This document shows, one piece after another, positions 12,162-23,640 of a stretch of DNA of 64,000 nt. Source of the stretch: Blasia pusilla (taxonomy: Eukaryota; Marchantiophyta; Marchantiopsida; Blasiales); assembly GCA_050084515.1 (NCBI GenBank), contig CM114273.1, forward strand, positions 20,026,001 through 20,090,000. The letters run 5' to 3'. Under the pieces are notes generated by a model. The model made no database searches. It saw only the letters and a program-made list of their open reading frames with translations, and was not told the origin of the DNA. A program made the position numbers and the translations under genes. How positions within the stretch are numbered: position 1 is the first letter of the stretch; each line of letters opens with the position of its first letter.

Positions 12162-13990
12162 CTTCCTGCAATTGACATGACACAAGTTCAGCGCTCACTC
12201 TGTAGACAACCTGAGTAACTGAGGAGAGCAGCAGCAGCTGCAACCCATGAAAAGCACCCGTCTGAAGGGAAAAGTGAACGACCCGAATGCAGCCGACAGA
12301 GAACCCCAACGTCTACAAGGTCATTTCTTGGCACTAAACAAAATACTCCTGCATTGATCAGATGCTGGTTCTCCGCCATGAATTTGCTGCTGGCGCTAGC
12401 TCTAAAGTCGATTCCATGGATCCAGAGGCTCCCAGCTCACAGATGCTATGGTCATACAGTGAAGGACGAACAGGGAAACGAGAAAGGAGACCCGAGCACA
12501 AAGTCGTTCGAAGTGGTGTGGGTTGGGTTGGGTAACATTGAGGCAGGATTATGAGACTCGGACGCCTTCAGCACCCGTCCAATCTGAGCAAATTGCTCGT
12601 AGAAATTGGCGAAAGCAGAAGGTGAGTGATGGGCCAGGCCAGTCTTGCCCATCACTCGCTAAGAAGTCAGAGTCCAGTTGCGATAGGACTTCTTCACGCT
12701 AGTGAAGCAACCACACACATCCCAGGAAAGGTGCTCAAATGCATGATCTTTTTCTACTTCAATTGCCGCAGGTCAAGCAATCCAGTGCAGCACGCCGAGC
12801 AATCCGAACCGCGACAGAATGAACGCCTCCTGAGCCATGAAGCCTCACCATAACCAATATCTACTCTGCAGAAGACGGGCAATTGGAGAGGCAAATCTAA
12901 CAACCCTATCCCTCGTGGGCCGGACACTACCGAATTCTTCAGACGTCGACATGTGAACAGTCACTGAACAGGCAGAGGCGAACGACCTAAACGCACACGG
13001 CCCATACATCCATCAATCTGCACAAAATGAACCAGAGGTCGGCCGCTGCCGCAGACGCCTCGCCCTCGAGAATTTCAGAGGCGAAAGGCGCACGAGCGAT
13101 GGGAACAACCAAAGCGAGAGAATCCACAACACCAACCTCTCGGCTCCGACGAACTCGACACTGTCAACCGTGAAGGATTCCGCAGCCCTGATCTTCCACA
13201 AATCCGACCTCCACCAACTGAAGCAGCGGCTCCCAATGCGCGAGGCTCACCGCCACACACCCGCCGCTCCAAATCCCCCACAGATCTCCGCCAGCACCAT
13301 CGCCGGCCAAAAATCGGCTGTCGTTTGTTCGTGACAAGTGCGGAGCTCGCAACCCCACACACAACCCAGTTCTGCCAGCGACACTGCACATCAGAGATAC
13401 CGGAGCGCTTCTCAAGGACACGGCTCCAACAACAAATCCATGCAATGGAGAACGCAAGCCGACGGATCAGATCGGGACCACGCCCTCACCGCAATGAAGC
13501 AACAAGCCCCTGCTGCAATTCATCTCGAGCTCGCGAGAGGGCACGAGGGTTTGCGAGAGAACTCGTGGGGTTGGAGAGGTGGGTGCATCCGGCTCTCCAT
13601 CCAATTCCAACGCGCGATGGCAGAATCGGCAGCAGTAACAACAACATCGGCAGCGACAGCAGCGGCAGAGGCAAATCCGCACCTCTACAGTTGGAGAATG
13701 CGGTCCATAGCCGATCGGAGCGAGAGAGCACGAGAGAGGGAGGATTCTTCGGGTGCCTCAGCGAACGCGCTCGCCCGTTCTCACGTTCCGTCGCGTTTCT
13801 CCCGTGCCATGTTCAGGTGCGGCAGTGCCCTGCCGTCCGTCCGTCCGTCCGTCCGTCCGTGGTGGTTCCTTTTTCTTGTTTTCTCATTGGAGGGGAGGGC
13901 CAATCAAATCCGACGGAATGTGATTGGACGTCACCGCAAGAGCGAATGGGGGGGGGGGTGTCAATAGGGGGTCTTGTAAAGTCACCTCCT
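12162..13990 (-). promoter_or_regulatory. Spliced 5' leader and promoter region of the SKIP4-like gene
   Basis: GC-rich, with several overlapping but featureless open frames on both strands. A leader intron ends at 12,166/12,165; its donor was not fixed. A GTCC tetranucleotide run lies at 13,834-13,860 and a G10 run at about 13,947. The stretches about 12,240-12,720 and 13,310-13,402 match the duplicated copy at 33,546-34,060, while about 12,725-13,310 is absent from it. That absence may mark a leader intron or a deletion. Confidence 0.5.
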
Positions 13991-14040
13991 GTAAGGCATC
14001 CGACGGAAGATACGCCAGGGCTGTAAAAAGGAGTCGGGGC

Positions 14041-14739
14041 GATATTAACAAGATGACATAATTGGGCGTCTCAAAGCTTCTTACATAAGATTCCGTTTTT
14101 AATAGTTTACGATAATTTATGAAAATCAGCTTAGGGGAATTTCCTTAATACCGAAATGGGGTACTTAAAGAGATAATCTGTCCGGTTGTAATCATTCACT
14201 GGTTGTAATAATTCAGTGTGAACATCCTCGCAAGAAGACATAGTCATCTTGAAGTCCAACCAAGTAAATATGGGGTATGATCTCTTTTATGTATTCCCTC
14301 AACATCAATCCCACCTACTCATGATTTTATCATCTTCCTCAAAGGGATTCAAGTTCTTGGTGTCCCAATTAGCTTTGTCAACTACGTCTCCAAGTTCTTT
14401 TGAAAGATATAGAATGATTTCATTTGTTACCTTATCTAGGGGATCCCCAAATGGCTTATGGGATTCTCTCCCAATTTTTTCCACAATGTCCTTCCTACCT
14501 TCTACGCACTTGTCCTTCCACTTTTGAGTCAGTTGGCTTCTTTTAATACTTCTATTATGACAACTTTCAGTCAACTTCTTGGTTCGAATACATATGAGGG
14601 AAATGATGACATCGTGGCTTCACAACAAGCTATCTTGCATATTTCATTTGAAGGTGTGGGGCTTTCCTCCATAATTGCATCCACACCAATAGTTTTTTGG
14701 GTTTTTGGTTGCCGCGATATGACTTCAAGGTTTCTCCAA
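14041..14739. other. Intergenic; one charged minus-strand open frame of unknown origin
   Basis: AT-rich. The only noteworthy frame is 14574-14305 on the minus strand (89 codons), encoding a highly charged peptide (WKDKCVEGRKDIVEKIGRES, then PFEEDDKIMSRWD). Its composition is protein-like rather than random, but I do not recognise it. It sits next to an interspersed repeat and may be a transposon-ORF remnant. Confidence 0.25.
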
Positions 14740-15233
14740 TGTCACATCTTATTTCGACGTAGGTAGAGTTCCAACGCGTCGACGACATAGAGAGTCAGCG
14801 GGCTGTTTAGGTGTAACTGCGTCCTGAGATGTCGGATGAGGTTGGCGACACGTCTGTTGTGTCGAGAACGTCGTTGGTGGCGATTTCCCTATTTTGGTTT
14901 TAGTCCATCATGTGACCCGTTGACCGAGTTAACGATCATCCGGTAACCTAAGCACGTAGATTACCATTCATAGGGCTATTTTTGGGGGAAGAGCCTTTTG
15001 GCTCTTCCCAAGGGTATACGAGTGAGGAAGATGGTTTTCCCAAGCCATCTTTCTCATGTTGAGCTTTAGGAGCGCCTCTCTTGCATAAACGTGTGTGGGT
15101 GTGTAGGAGTTAGGGTGCTAGCGTCCGGATTCCCTCATAGCAAAGGGTGGATGTGGTTCGATATGCCGATGTAGATTCATGAGTGGAGTTTTAGGGTTTA
15201 GAGTGAGCCGTTTTTACTACTCTTGATTTTACA
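14740..15233 (+). repeat. Interspersed LTR-like repeat, family A, copy 1
   Basis: About 494 bp starting TGTCACATC and ending GATTTTACA, so it has TG...CA ends. It is closely similar over its whole length to 39,725-40,212, and more distantly to 26,695-27,012 and (reversed, 3' part only) 62,765-62,880. It carries two hairpins kept in the other copies: AAGAGCC-TTTT-GGCTCTT and a GATGG...CCATC stem. An LTR is the likeliest identity, but no adjacent primer-binding site was seen. Confidence 0.55.
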
Positions 15234-17173
15234 TGAGAAAGATGCGAGGGGGTAGGGAATTCCTTGGTTGCAGGTAGGCAAACGAGTTACCTCGGTTGGA
15301 GAGCCCCTAGAGACGTTGGTTGGCATTGTTGTAGTCATTTTTATGTTTGGGAAGCCATGCCCAGAAGCGTTGTCCGTTTTTCTTAGATCTTGTTGGTGGG
15401 GACAAGAGTAGAGCAATAGCAAGGATCGGACAAGAGCGCTCGGGTGTAGTGCAGAGTGTAGCAACATTTAGAGAGTGGCGCAGTCAGAAAATGGGAAGGG
15501 AAGTTTTTTTTCAAGGCACCATAGCCGCCGTGAGGGCCAGGCTAGGTCGTAGCCGCCTAAGCCTCGGTCATGTCACGACACGTTAGGTCGGGGGTAGATT
15601 CGTCGAAATGCCACAGGGCCGTAAGAATTGTAATCGGGAGCGTGAAGGAATGGCCCGGCTTGTGTTACGCGGACGCGGGGGTAAGGGATGCGGAAGGAGA
15701 CGTGGCAAGGGGTGAGCACGGCCGTATAGGGCGGTGTCCGCTAGCAAACAGAACTGCCGTGGATGGGGCAGTTAAGCAGCCATCCTCCATAGGGCATCGT
15801 GTCGGGAGCCAGGAGAACGTAAGGATGCGGAGGGTCAGGTAACAAAGGAGGCAAGAGGCGGGTAAGCAAGGAAGAGGAAGAAGGCGTCGGGCGCGTGAGA
15901 CGCCACACGCAGTCCGGGCAGTGTGCATGTGGACGGGAAAGGTTGAAGGTAAGGGCTAGTCGGGGCCAAGGAGGTAGTGAGCTCGGAGGACAGCTCTAGA
16001 AGAGCCATTATGGCTCCAAGGCGGAGGTCTGGGCAGTGCACAGGCCCGACCCCCAAATCGTGGATGTAGGATCGTCCACATAGGGATATGCACCAATGCA
16101 GAGTAGGAATCAACGTCCGGGGAGAACCGACGTTACGAGTTGAGCTGGCCGGTAGAATTTGAGAATTGCTGAATCAGGTCGTCAATTACCGGCCAAAAAC
16201 CGAGGGCTCAGGGAGGGTGTCCTTCGTATTAGTATCTGTTTAGCCAGCTGGAATGAAGAAAACTTTGAAAATTGCCGCTCGGGTTTGTAGAGACCGGAAA
16301 TGTACCGGTTGTCACGAAAAAACTCCCCGGACCCTGGTGGGAACCCGAGAGGCCATCACAATAGAGAGAGAATACAGAGCATTTATTGTTCCCTTTATTG
16401 CCTTGTGCATTAAAGGCTGTCAAATTATCAATTGGAGTGGACGTGGAAACAAGAGACTTGTTTATAAATAAAAACTAACCTACAAATGAGGCGTGGTGGA
16501 GATTAGGCAAAGTTGGTTAGCTCGGACCGTTCACGTTCGTGAGGTCGCGCCAAAATGCATTCCATAAGCTTTTAACGGAAAGCATTCCACACTCTCGACA
16601 CTTACCTCCATGGATGCGACCATCTGAACCGCAATACATACTGTCGGTTCTCAATCTATCGAGAGCCCCCGGGAGGTGTGAGTAGGAAATTGGGAAAGAG
16701 GAGATCCGGGAGGTTGGGCAGACAAAGCTAGGTGAGCCTGGAAGGTGTAGGAGAGAAGGAAAGGAGCCATTATGGCCCCAAATTGGTGGAGTAAGGAAGG
16801 ACGGCACAGCCATCATAGCTACAAGGAAGGAGGAAGCTGCATAGGGTGATGTGCCTTAGATGCGGAGTTGGGAAGTAGTAGAGGCCTAGAGGGCAGCCGG
16901 AGGAAAGAGAGAGCTGGGTTGAGTGAGGAGGGGGAACAAAGTTGTCGAGAGCGCGGCACATGCGCTGCACATGCATGCGAGACTATACAAGATTCCATGA
17001 CATTGAATACCACCTACTGCTCCACTTTGTTTGAAGTGAGTAAACACATGAAATTCTCGTAGAATACCAAAATGAGTAGGGTTCCAACTCCACACTACTC
17101 AGGCAGCTCATCATTTCTCTTTCATGATATAATCTTATTCCATAGCATAAATGCAAAAAATCATAGGATCATT
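15234..17173. other. Repeat-derived intergenic DNA, no gene
   Basis: The first 120 bp (15,234-15,350) resemble 27,016-27,130, also just downstream of a family A copy, so this is probably internal transposon sequence. 15,550-16,140 and 16,540-16,930 are unusually G-rich for the area. A short phrase (GAGCCATTATGGC) occurs at both about 16,001 and 16,764. No open frame is convincing. Confidence 0.4.
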
Positions 17174-20100
17174 TTACAAATGAATGTCTTCTTGGCTTGT
17201 ACTTCCATTTGAGTAAGAAAAGGATGTCCCCGGACGACCTAATTTCAAGTGTAGGAAGTCCGCTTGTGAGAATGGCTGCTCTGGGGAAGGAGAGTTTGGT
17301 GGTGATAATCTTTCCTGCCGCGACCATGGTTGGTTGTGAACACCATCAGCACCATTGAAATAGCCACTGCATCACAAGACAAACCTAAGAATTAGTACAT
17401 ATGACCACATGGGAGGAAATTGACACCATCACACTTAATCGTCCTGAAGAATCCCTCTGAAACAAAGCACCAAAGTGAATGTAGGACACTATGCAACAAA
17501 ATAGGGTTCATTTCAGAAAAATGTATACATTTGCATTCTAGAGCAGTTGATTTCCAATCGGTTATACCTGGTTGACAACACCTGGCTCTCTTGCACAGAT
17601 GTTGGTCTACTATATAAAGAATTCAAGCTAGGAGTCCTAGAAACTTTTGATCGATCCCAAGGTTGTTGTGAGGTACTGGGCTGAAGTTCCTCCGAATAGT
17701 ATCTCCTCCTGATAAGCTACACATGCATAATAGAGTCAGCAGAGGTGGCAAAGACCAAGCACACACCAAAATCAAACCAAATCTGATGACCGACGAAAGG
17801 GGTGTAGAAGAAAAACAGATACTTCGGCATCACCGGGGCCCTCCTTTTAAGCCTGCCTTCCTCCCTCCCTCCCTCCCTCCCTCCTTCCTTCCCTCTAAAC
17901 CTATACTGTTGTTTCCTTCAGTATTCGAGCACATAAAAAATTGTGAGTTTTAGAAACATCCCTAATCAAGAAATCCTTCAATAGGAGGCTCCTGATACTT
18001 GCAAACAAACGCCTTCACAACCCTGATTCCTAAGAAGGAACTAGAGACAGAGAATCTGCACAACTTACTCTGAAGTTGAATGCCATATACAGAAATAGGC
18101 CTACATTCATTTCCTACTTGCTTGACTCCAAGGAAAAGCCCATGAACAAGCAACTACTTCAGCTTATAATAGCTATAAATCTCACTCCTGCTTGACCCTG
18201 TCTTCAACACAGTTTGGCAGATCATGATGCAGATCCCACTCACACCAGTTCACTCTGACTCATAGGCTCGGCCTTCTCAATTGGTCTACCCGTCTCCTTT
18301 AAATTTTGAAACTAGAGAGGAATGCTCCAAGTAAAAAGGAAACTCTTTTCACAACACTCTCACCTTTCCAATGGCAGTTTTGATCATTTTGAGACAAGTT
18401 TGGTAAATGTAAGCTTCCAAGAATAGTGCTCACTGGTACAATGACTAGAGAATGGTCTCACAAGGGGGGCATGTCACTTGCTGACCTGCCAACACGTACT
18501 AGCACAGACCTCTCAAGAGAGCTACACATCTCTCATAAGGGACAAATGGAGAGGGATCCAGTAGATCAAGGAAAGTGGAGAAGGATGAGAAGGATCCATC
18601 CCTTCATGAATGTCAGCGGACTAACTGGGCAACCTTCTTAACTCTCGACCCCTATATTTACTAAGCCATGTCAGGCGCTGGCCAGATTCCGATATGGCTT
18701 TGTTAGACTGAGACCTGGACCATTGGACGTTTCCACTCACTAAAAGAAAATTGTCTATGTAGAAAGTGCCGGTAAGAGTAGCTGGATGCAGATGTAGACA
18801 AGCACTCCATCTTCAAAAGCACCTTCCACAATAGAACTAGTACGGAACTATTCCAGATGACAACCTGACTTACTGCTTTAATGTGAGATGTACAAACTAG
18901 GTTCAAACAGCGGAGTTTTACACAAGTGTCTAGCTACTAGAGTGGAACTTCTGAGATATTCAGTGTTTTAGGAATTCGCTGACTTCTACAGTCAACACCT
19001 TTGTTCACAAACCACTGGCTTCTATTGCCGTAATGAATCAGTTTGTCTTAATTGATTTAAGGGAATTCAGTGATCAGCAGCTTACAGAGATAAAAAATCT
19101 TCTTATTGCTTCCATATCCAAAGTTCCCTCTTTTGCAGCCTTCACAAAACACAGAAAATCTGTTATTTCCTGTCAATAGTTTTGCCATTTTGCTTGAGAA
19201 ATGTAAAGTACATGAAGGGGATAGTTTGAGTACGATTCAAAAACAGGGATCAACTTACAGCGTAGAGATTGCGACCACTGGGAAAAGTTTGTGTTGTGGG
19301 AAGTCCGTCAGTAGGTGAAAGTAGACCTTGTTTTTCCACCCATTGTCGTGCAGCATCCACTAGATTACTGCTACTTCCAGTAACTCCATGTTTAGGTGCT
19401 ATATCAGACTTATTCCCTATCACCAAAGATGGAACTGGTATGGCCCCACTAAGTCCCTGTGGAAGAGGAGCTGAGAAGCTTCCATGAGAGGCAATTTCAT
19501 TTGCCCACCCTTGCAAGCTTGTCTTTGTGTTGCGCTGGGACAAGTCATGGACAAATATCACACCTGCACAAGCACCAGTGTTTCAAAACCGCAGCTGCCC
19601 CTAGCGCTAAGGACTTGTTTGATGTAGCATGAGTAGTGAGGTTCATGATGAACATTGTACTACTAGACCAGACCTTCAGAGCTCGGGCAATATATGTCTG
19701 ACACATGTTTTCTCCACAGATATGTCCTCTTGGCCACCGCATCTGTTCTTCTGGTCATACTCTTTTGAAGAAGGTCAGAAAAAAATGAACAATAAGTAAA
19801 ACAGACTTCCATTTTACCCTAGTGTGGCTGATACTTGGACTGTTTTGACTTCTGTTTCTCCACTTCCCAAAAGAAGACAAAGATTCACCTTCTTCTGTTA
19901 ATCTGAAAAATAATGTAAAAAACTTATTTTCTTGATTTACTCAAGTGCAACATGGAAAAGATCGAGTTATGGAAAAGAGAATGCCGCAGATTAGAAGAGA
20001 AGAGAGTTCTAGAAACAATTTCATTTCACAGATACAATCTAGATAGGGACATATTTTCCCATAAGATAGTAGTCAACTTTTTCCTTTCGACTTTTGCAAG

Positions 20101-22002
20101 TTTTGAAGTTCTAAGAGCACAAAACTTCATGTGCACCATGGTGACACGGTTCAAATACTCAAAAATGCTCAAAGTTGAAAAAAGTCAACTGCAGATAGAA
20201 CGTCATATCCTAGCTGTTAACACTACACCACCGCAATCTTGTAGTACATTGTCCAAGATCAAGAGGTTTACCATTTATTTGAGAATAGAATAGAGATCGG
20301 CATTTTCTGTACTGCTCATGACCTGAAACATCCCATAGCTCCACAAAGAAGTCCCGATCTTTCTGCCTGTTGGTGAAAGGACTTGCACTTGGCTCTCTGT
20401 ACACGATATGCTGCCAAATTGCAAGTAAATTTGACCATCAGAACTCCTACAACTGATCAAGAACGTAAATGAAAGCCCCAAATAAAATATTTCTTCGACC
20501 ATGCAAGATCATTCCTCAAGGTAAGCAATTTTCTGCCTAAAGAAGCTGATGGGCCATCTCTTTCACATCAGCTTCAGGAGTTTGTGTTTAGATGAGGTAG
20601 TACTCTTTCCCAGATCTTTCTTTTATTCAATTTCAAATTTCTCCTTCAAGCATCCATGCACTAACTGGTGGTCACAGTAAACTGAAGTGTCAAATAATTG
20701 ACACAATTGGGGAGAAACACAAATCCCAGCCATTAAGCAGTATCACATTGTCACCCACATATTCCAGAAATGCATTAGGGTATTTCTAAAAGTTGTCAAC
20801 CACAAACAGCTCCAACAGCAACCAGGCACAGAGCATACCTTCACATCAACAGCGCATCCAACTGTTCTTCGAGGGTTAGTGATAGGACTCTCATTGACTA
20901 TCAAGTGGATGAGTGATGTTTTCCCAACACCTGCAAACAAAGAAGCCCGATTTTCCCACAAATTTTAGCTTCAGCCATTTCCAAAATTAATTTCACGTCA
21001 ATGTTTGCTTCAGAAATTCTCAATATGAATTTCAAACATATCTTAGCTTCACGAATTTCCAATATGGTCTTCTGCGTCCACACTAACATATGATGGAGTA
21101 ATCATAAGCAGGGGTACACGCAGTACCAAAGACAGTCTAGAACCTCATTCACAGTGTTCCAGAATACAAAACTAGTAACGCTGTTCAAGTTAACCCACAA
21201 ACACATAGAGGATGAATAAAGCAGATCCATTATATATTGCAGGCTCAGTCGGCACAAGAAATGGTAGAGGGTAGTAGAAAAATAGGGTTCATAACCATGT
21301 TCTCAAACTTATCCATTGAGTGTCCTACATCTCATCAGTGGTAACGATTCTTACATGACCCACAGCTGATGGGCAAAAACACTGTGGGACTAAAGACTAG
21401 GCAAGGAAAGGCTAAGTAGCTGACTAAATCATCACTAGATTGATATTATCAGCGAATGTTTTTGTAGTTGCAGTAGGATTCTATTACTTCATTTGGAAGG
21501 ATATTCCAGAGAAATTCTTTCATTACATTTAGTCTTAAAATTCAGAGATTGATCATAACCTAGCCCACAAGACTGGGAATCTGCTCGACTTAAAGTGTAA
21601 AGAGAATGGACAATTGATAATGGAGACCTGCATGTTAACTACATTCTACAGGATAATTGATCTTCACACCATCATAAATACGATAAACAGTATGTCGGGA
21701 ATTGCTAAGTGACAGTCTCGCCAGATTTCTTGAATGGAACTCTACTGGGTAGAAGCACCAGACAAGAAGGCTATTAATCAGAGGAGAGATACCTTCCTCA
21801 AATTACAGTACAGTCCAGTTAATGCAGAGAGTCCAGACAGAATTTCCTGATCCCGTGGAAGTAGGAACTGAAGTGGAAAAGGCCTGAAATACATCAAGCG
21901 ACCAAAAGAAGTTTGGAGAATACCTGCATCGCCCAGAACAAGCACCCGGACTTGGCCGGTGGGAGCAACACTTTCGCGCCCCCCATCGGATTTGCCGATC
22001 AT
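17174..22002 (-). CDS. LIP1: Small GTPase LIP1 (LIGHT INSENSITIVE PERIOD 1), seven coding exons
   Basis: Exons (minus strand): 22002-21924, 20930-20839, 20410-20272, 19563-19259, 19139-19086, 17716-17568, 17366-17174. All junctions are GT-AG and phases are consistent, giving 336 aa. G1 P-loop GDAGVGKTSL is split by intron 1; G3 is WDVSGHEQ; G4 is GNKSD. Plant-LIP1 features follow: VDVKHIVYREP, RDFFVELWDVSGHE, SLFYSQINGVIFVHDLSQ, NLVDAARQWVEKQGLL, then AAKEGTLDMEAIRRFF and LIRRRYYSEEL. Arabidopsis LIP1 (about 340 aa) is a Ras-like/RabL3-type GTPase affecting circadian period and pavement-cell shape. The ATG at 22,002 is the first in frame after an upstream stop. Sequence 5' of it reads openly but without ATG to a TAA near 22,090, so an upstream exon carrying a different N terminus is possible. 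Confidence 0.94.
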
Positions 22003-23640
22003 GCCCCCTGTCTGCTTTGCTCCAATGCTCGCAGCTTTCACTACTACACGTTCACAATGTTTGTCAGAACGAAACCGTAATTGGCCTTACACCATCCTAA
22101 ACAAATGAAACACGAGAAGCTATGAACACCGTGCCCATGCGACACCTCACCCTCCTAGCAAGCTGCTTGGGGGAGTCCTCAAATTACAAAATTCACTTTC
22201 AGACCATAACTGAGGGGGAAAGAACCCCCACATACCAACAGAGAGGAGATGACCAATTCCATAGTACGCAAGAACACTATAGTGACTGCTGAAGTGCACT
22301 AGAAAGGACTATGATTAGATAAATCCTTGACGAGAATTAAATCAATTCTCGTTATCAATTTTATCAATTCTCGTTGAGGATTGATTAAATTGATTAAATC
22401 ATTCCTCGACGAGAATTCGTATGAGTGTAATACGTTGATCGTTCGCTCTTACTGGCAGCTCATCGACCAACGTTCTTAGCTTTAGGTCGTGAAGGTCTCC
22501 AATGAAATTCTGGAATCTATCCCCTGTACTCCCATGCTATGAGCACGAAACAATCGCCAGAAAGAGAGCGGACGCTAGTGACAATGCGAATGCCGGAGAC
22601 CAATCTGCGTGGGGGTGCGGGAAAATCAAAAGCGAAGTCCCGAGGAGGACGACATGCTTCGCATGACACGAACACTTGCACCTCACCTTATAATTCTGCA
22701 ACCGTGGAATCAGTCCAACTCCTGGTTGTAGCTAGCTAACGCTCAAGTGCCGTCCAGTGGACACCCAATCGGCAGGTGTTGCAACCTCTATTGGTCGAAA
22801 AACCTGCGAAGGTTTCTTCAACGGGCCGCAGACCAACAACCAATTCCTTGACAGCTCCGGAGCGCATTAGAATTCGGCAGCTTTCCCAGACTTATGAGAA
22901 GGCCGGCGCGTGATAGCAGAAGCTTTCTAGGTCGGAGCGAGGGTCGGCTTAAAAATACTCCAATGGCAAGAAGTGATCGTCGCACGACGCCTCCGCTAAA
23001 CTCGAACGCTCCTTCTCCACAAAGCACATGTTGAGTTCATCCCCGTGAAATCCCGATCTCCAATCGGCCGAAGAACCGCTCATAGTGGCACCAGACGAAG
23101 CATTTCGCCCTCCGCTCCCAATGTACGCGCGCACACGCCCCCTCCCGAAAACGATCGGTCTTGACTCCGGGTCACCCTTCAAACCAGCGCTCTGGTAGAT
23201 CAAATTCCGCCAAAACAGAAATCCACTCGGCAGCGGAAGCAGCAAACAAATGTGTGGTTGGATGAGTGAGGGAGTTAGCGAGTTCGTTCGTTCGTTCGGA
23301 TGGCGGCACCCTCGCGAGCGCAGGAACTCACGACATGCGGGAGGAAGAGGCCGGACTCATTGCAGGCGATCGGCTCGAGGACAGATCTGATGCGCGGGAG
23401 CCAATCGCGGAACATCAGCGCCATGGACACACAGAGCAGAGCCCAATGCGGAGCGCATGAATGCGGTGACGGCACCACAGATCTACAGCAGCAGAGCTTT
23501 CCGCATTAGGCGAGCACACATTCCGCATCGCACACGTCCGAGAGCGACCGTCTTTCCACTCACGCGCACCCAACAAGATCGTTCTATCTGCGACACACTG
23601 CACATGACGCGATCTTTGGAAGGCGGGGGGTCATGGAGCC
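22003..23640 (-). promoter_or_regulatory. Upstream region of LIP1
   Basis: GC-rich from about 22,800 to 23,640, probably the promoter and any leader exon. At 22,325-22,428 a roughly 16-nt motif (TCCTYRACGAGAATT) occurs three times in alternating orientation; the first copy forms a perfect 9-bp inverted repeat (22,330-22,338 with 22,344-22,352). A GTTC tetranucleotide repeat lies near 23,281-23,298. No open frame here resembles a protein family. Confidence 0.4.

Noticed and set aside
13325-14026. Long overlapping plus-strand frames opposite the SKIP4 leader
   Set aside because: Two different frames are open over the same GC-rich, stop-poor DNA; no family resemblance; antisense to a leader.
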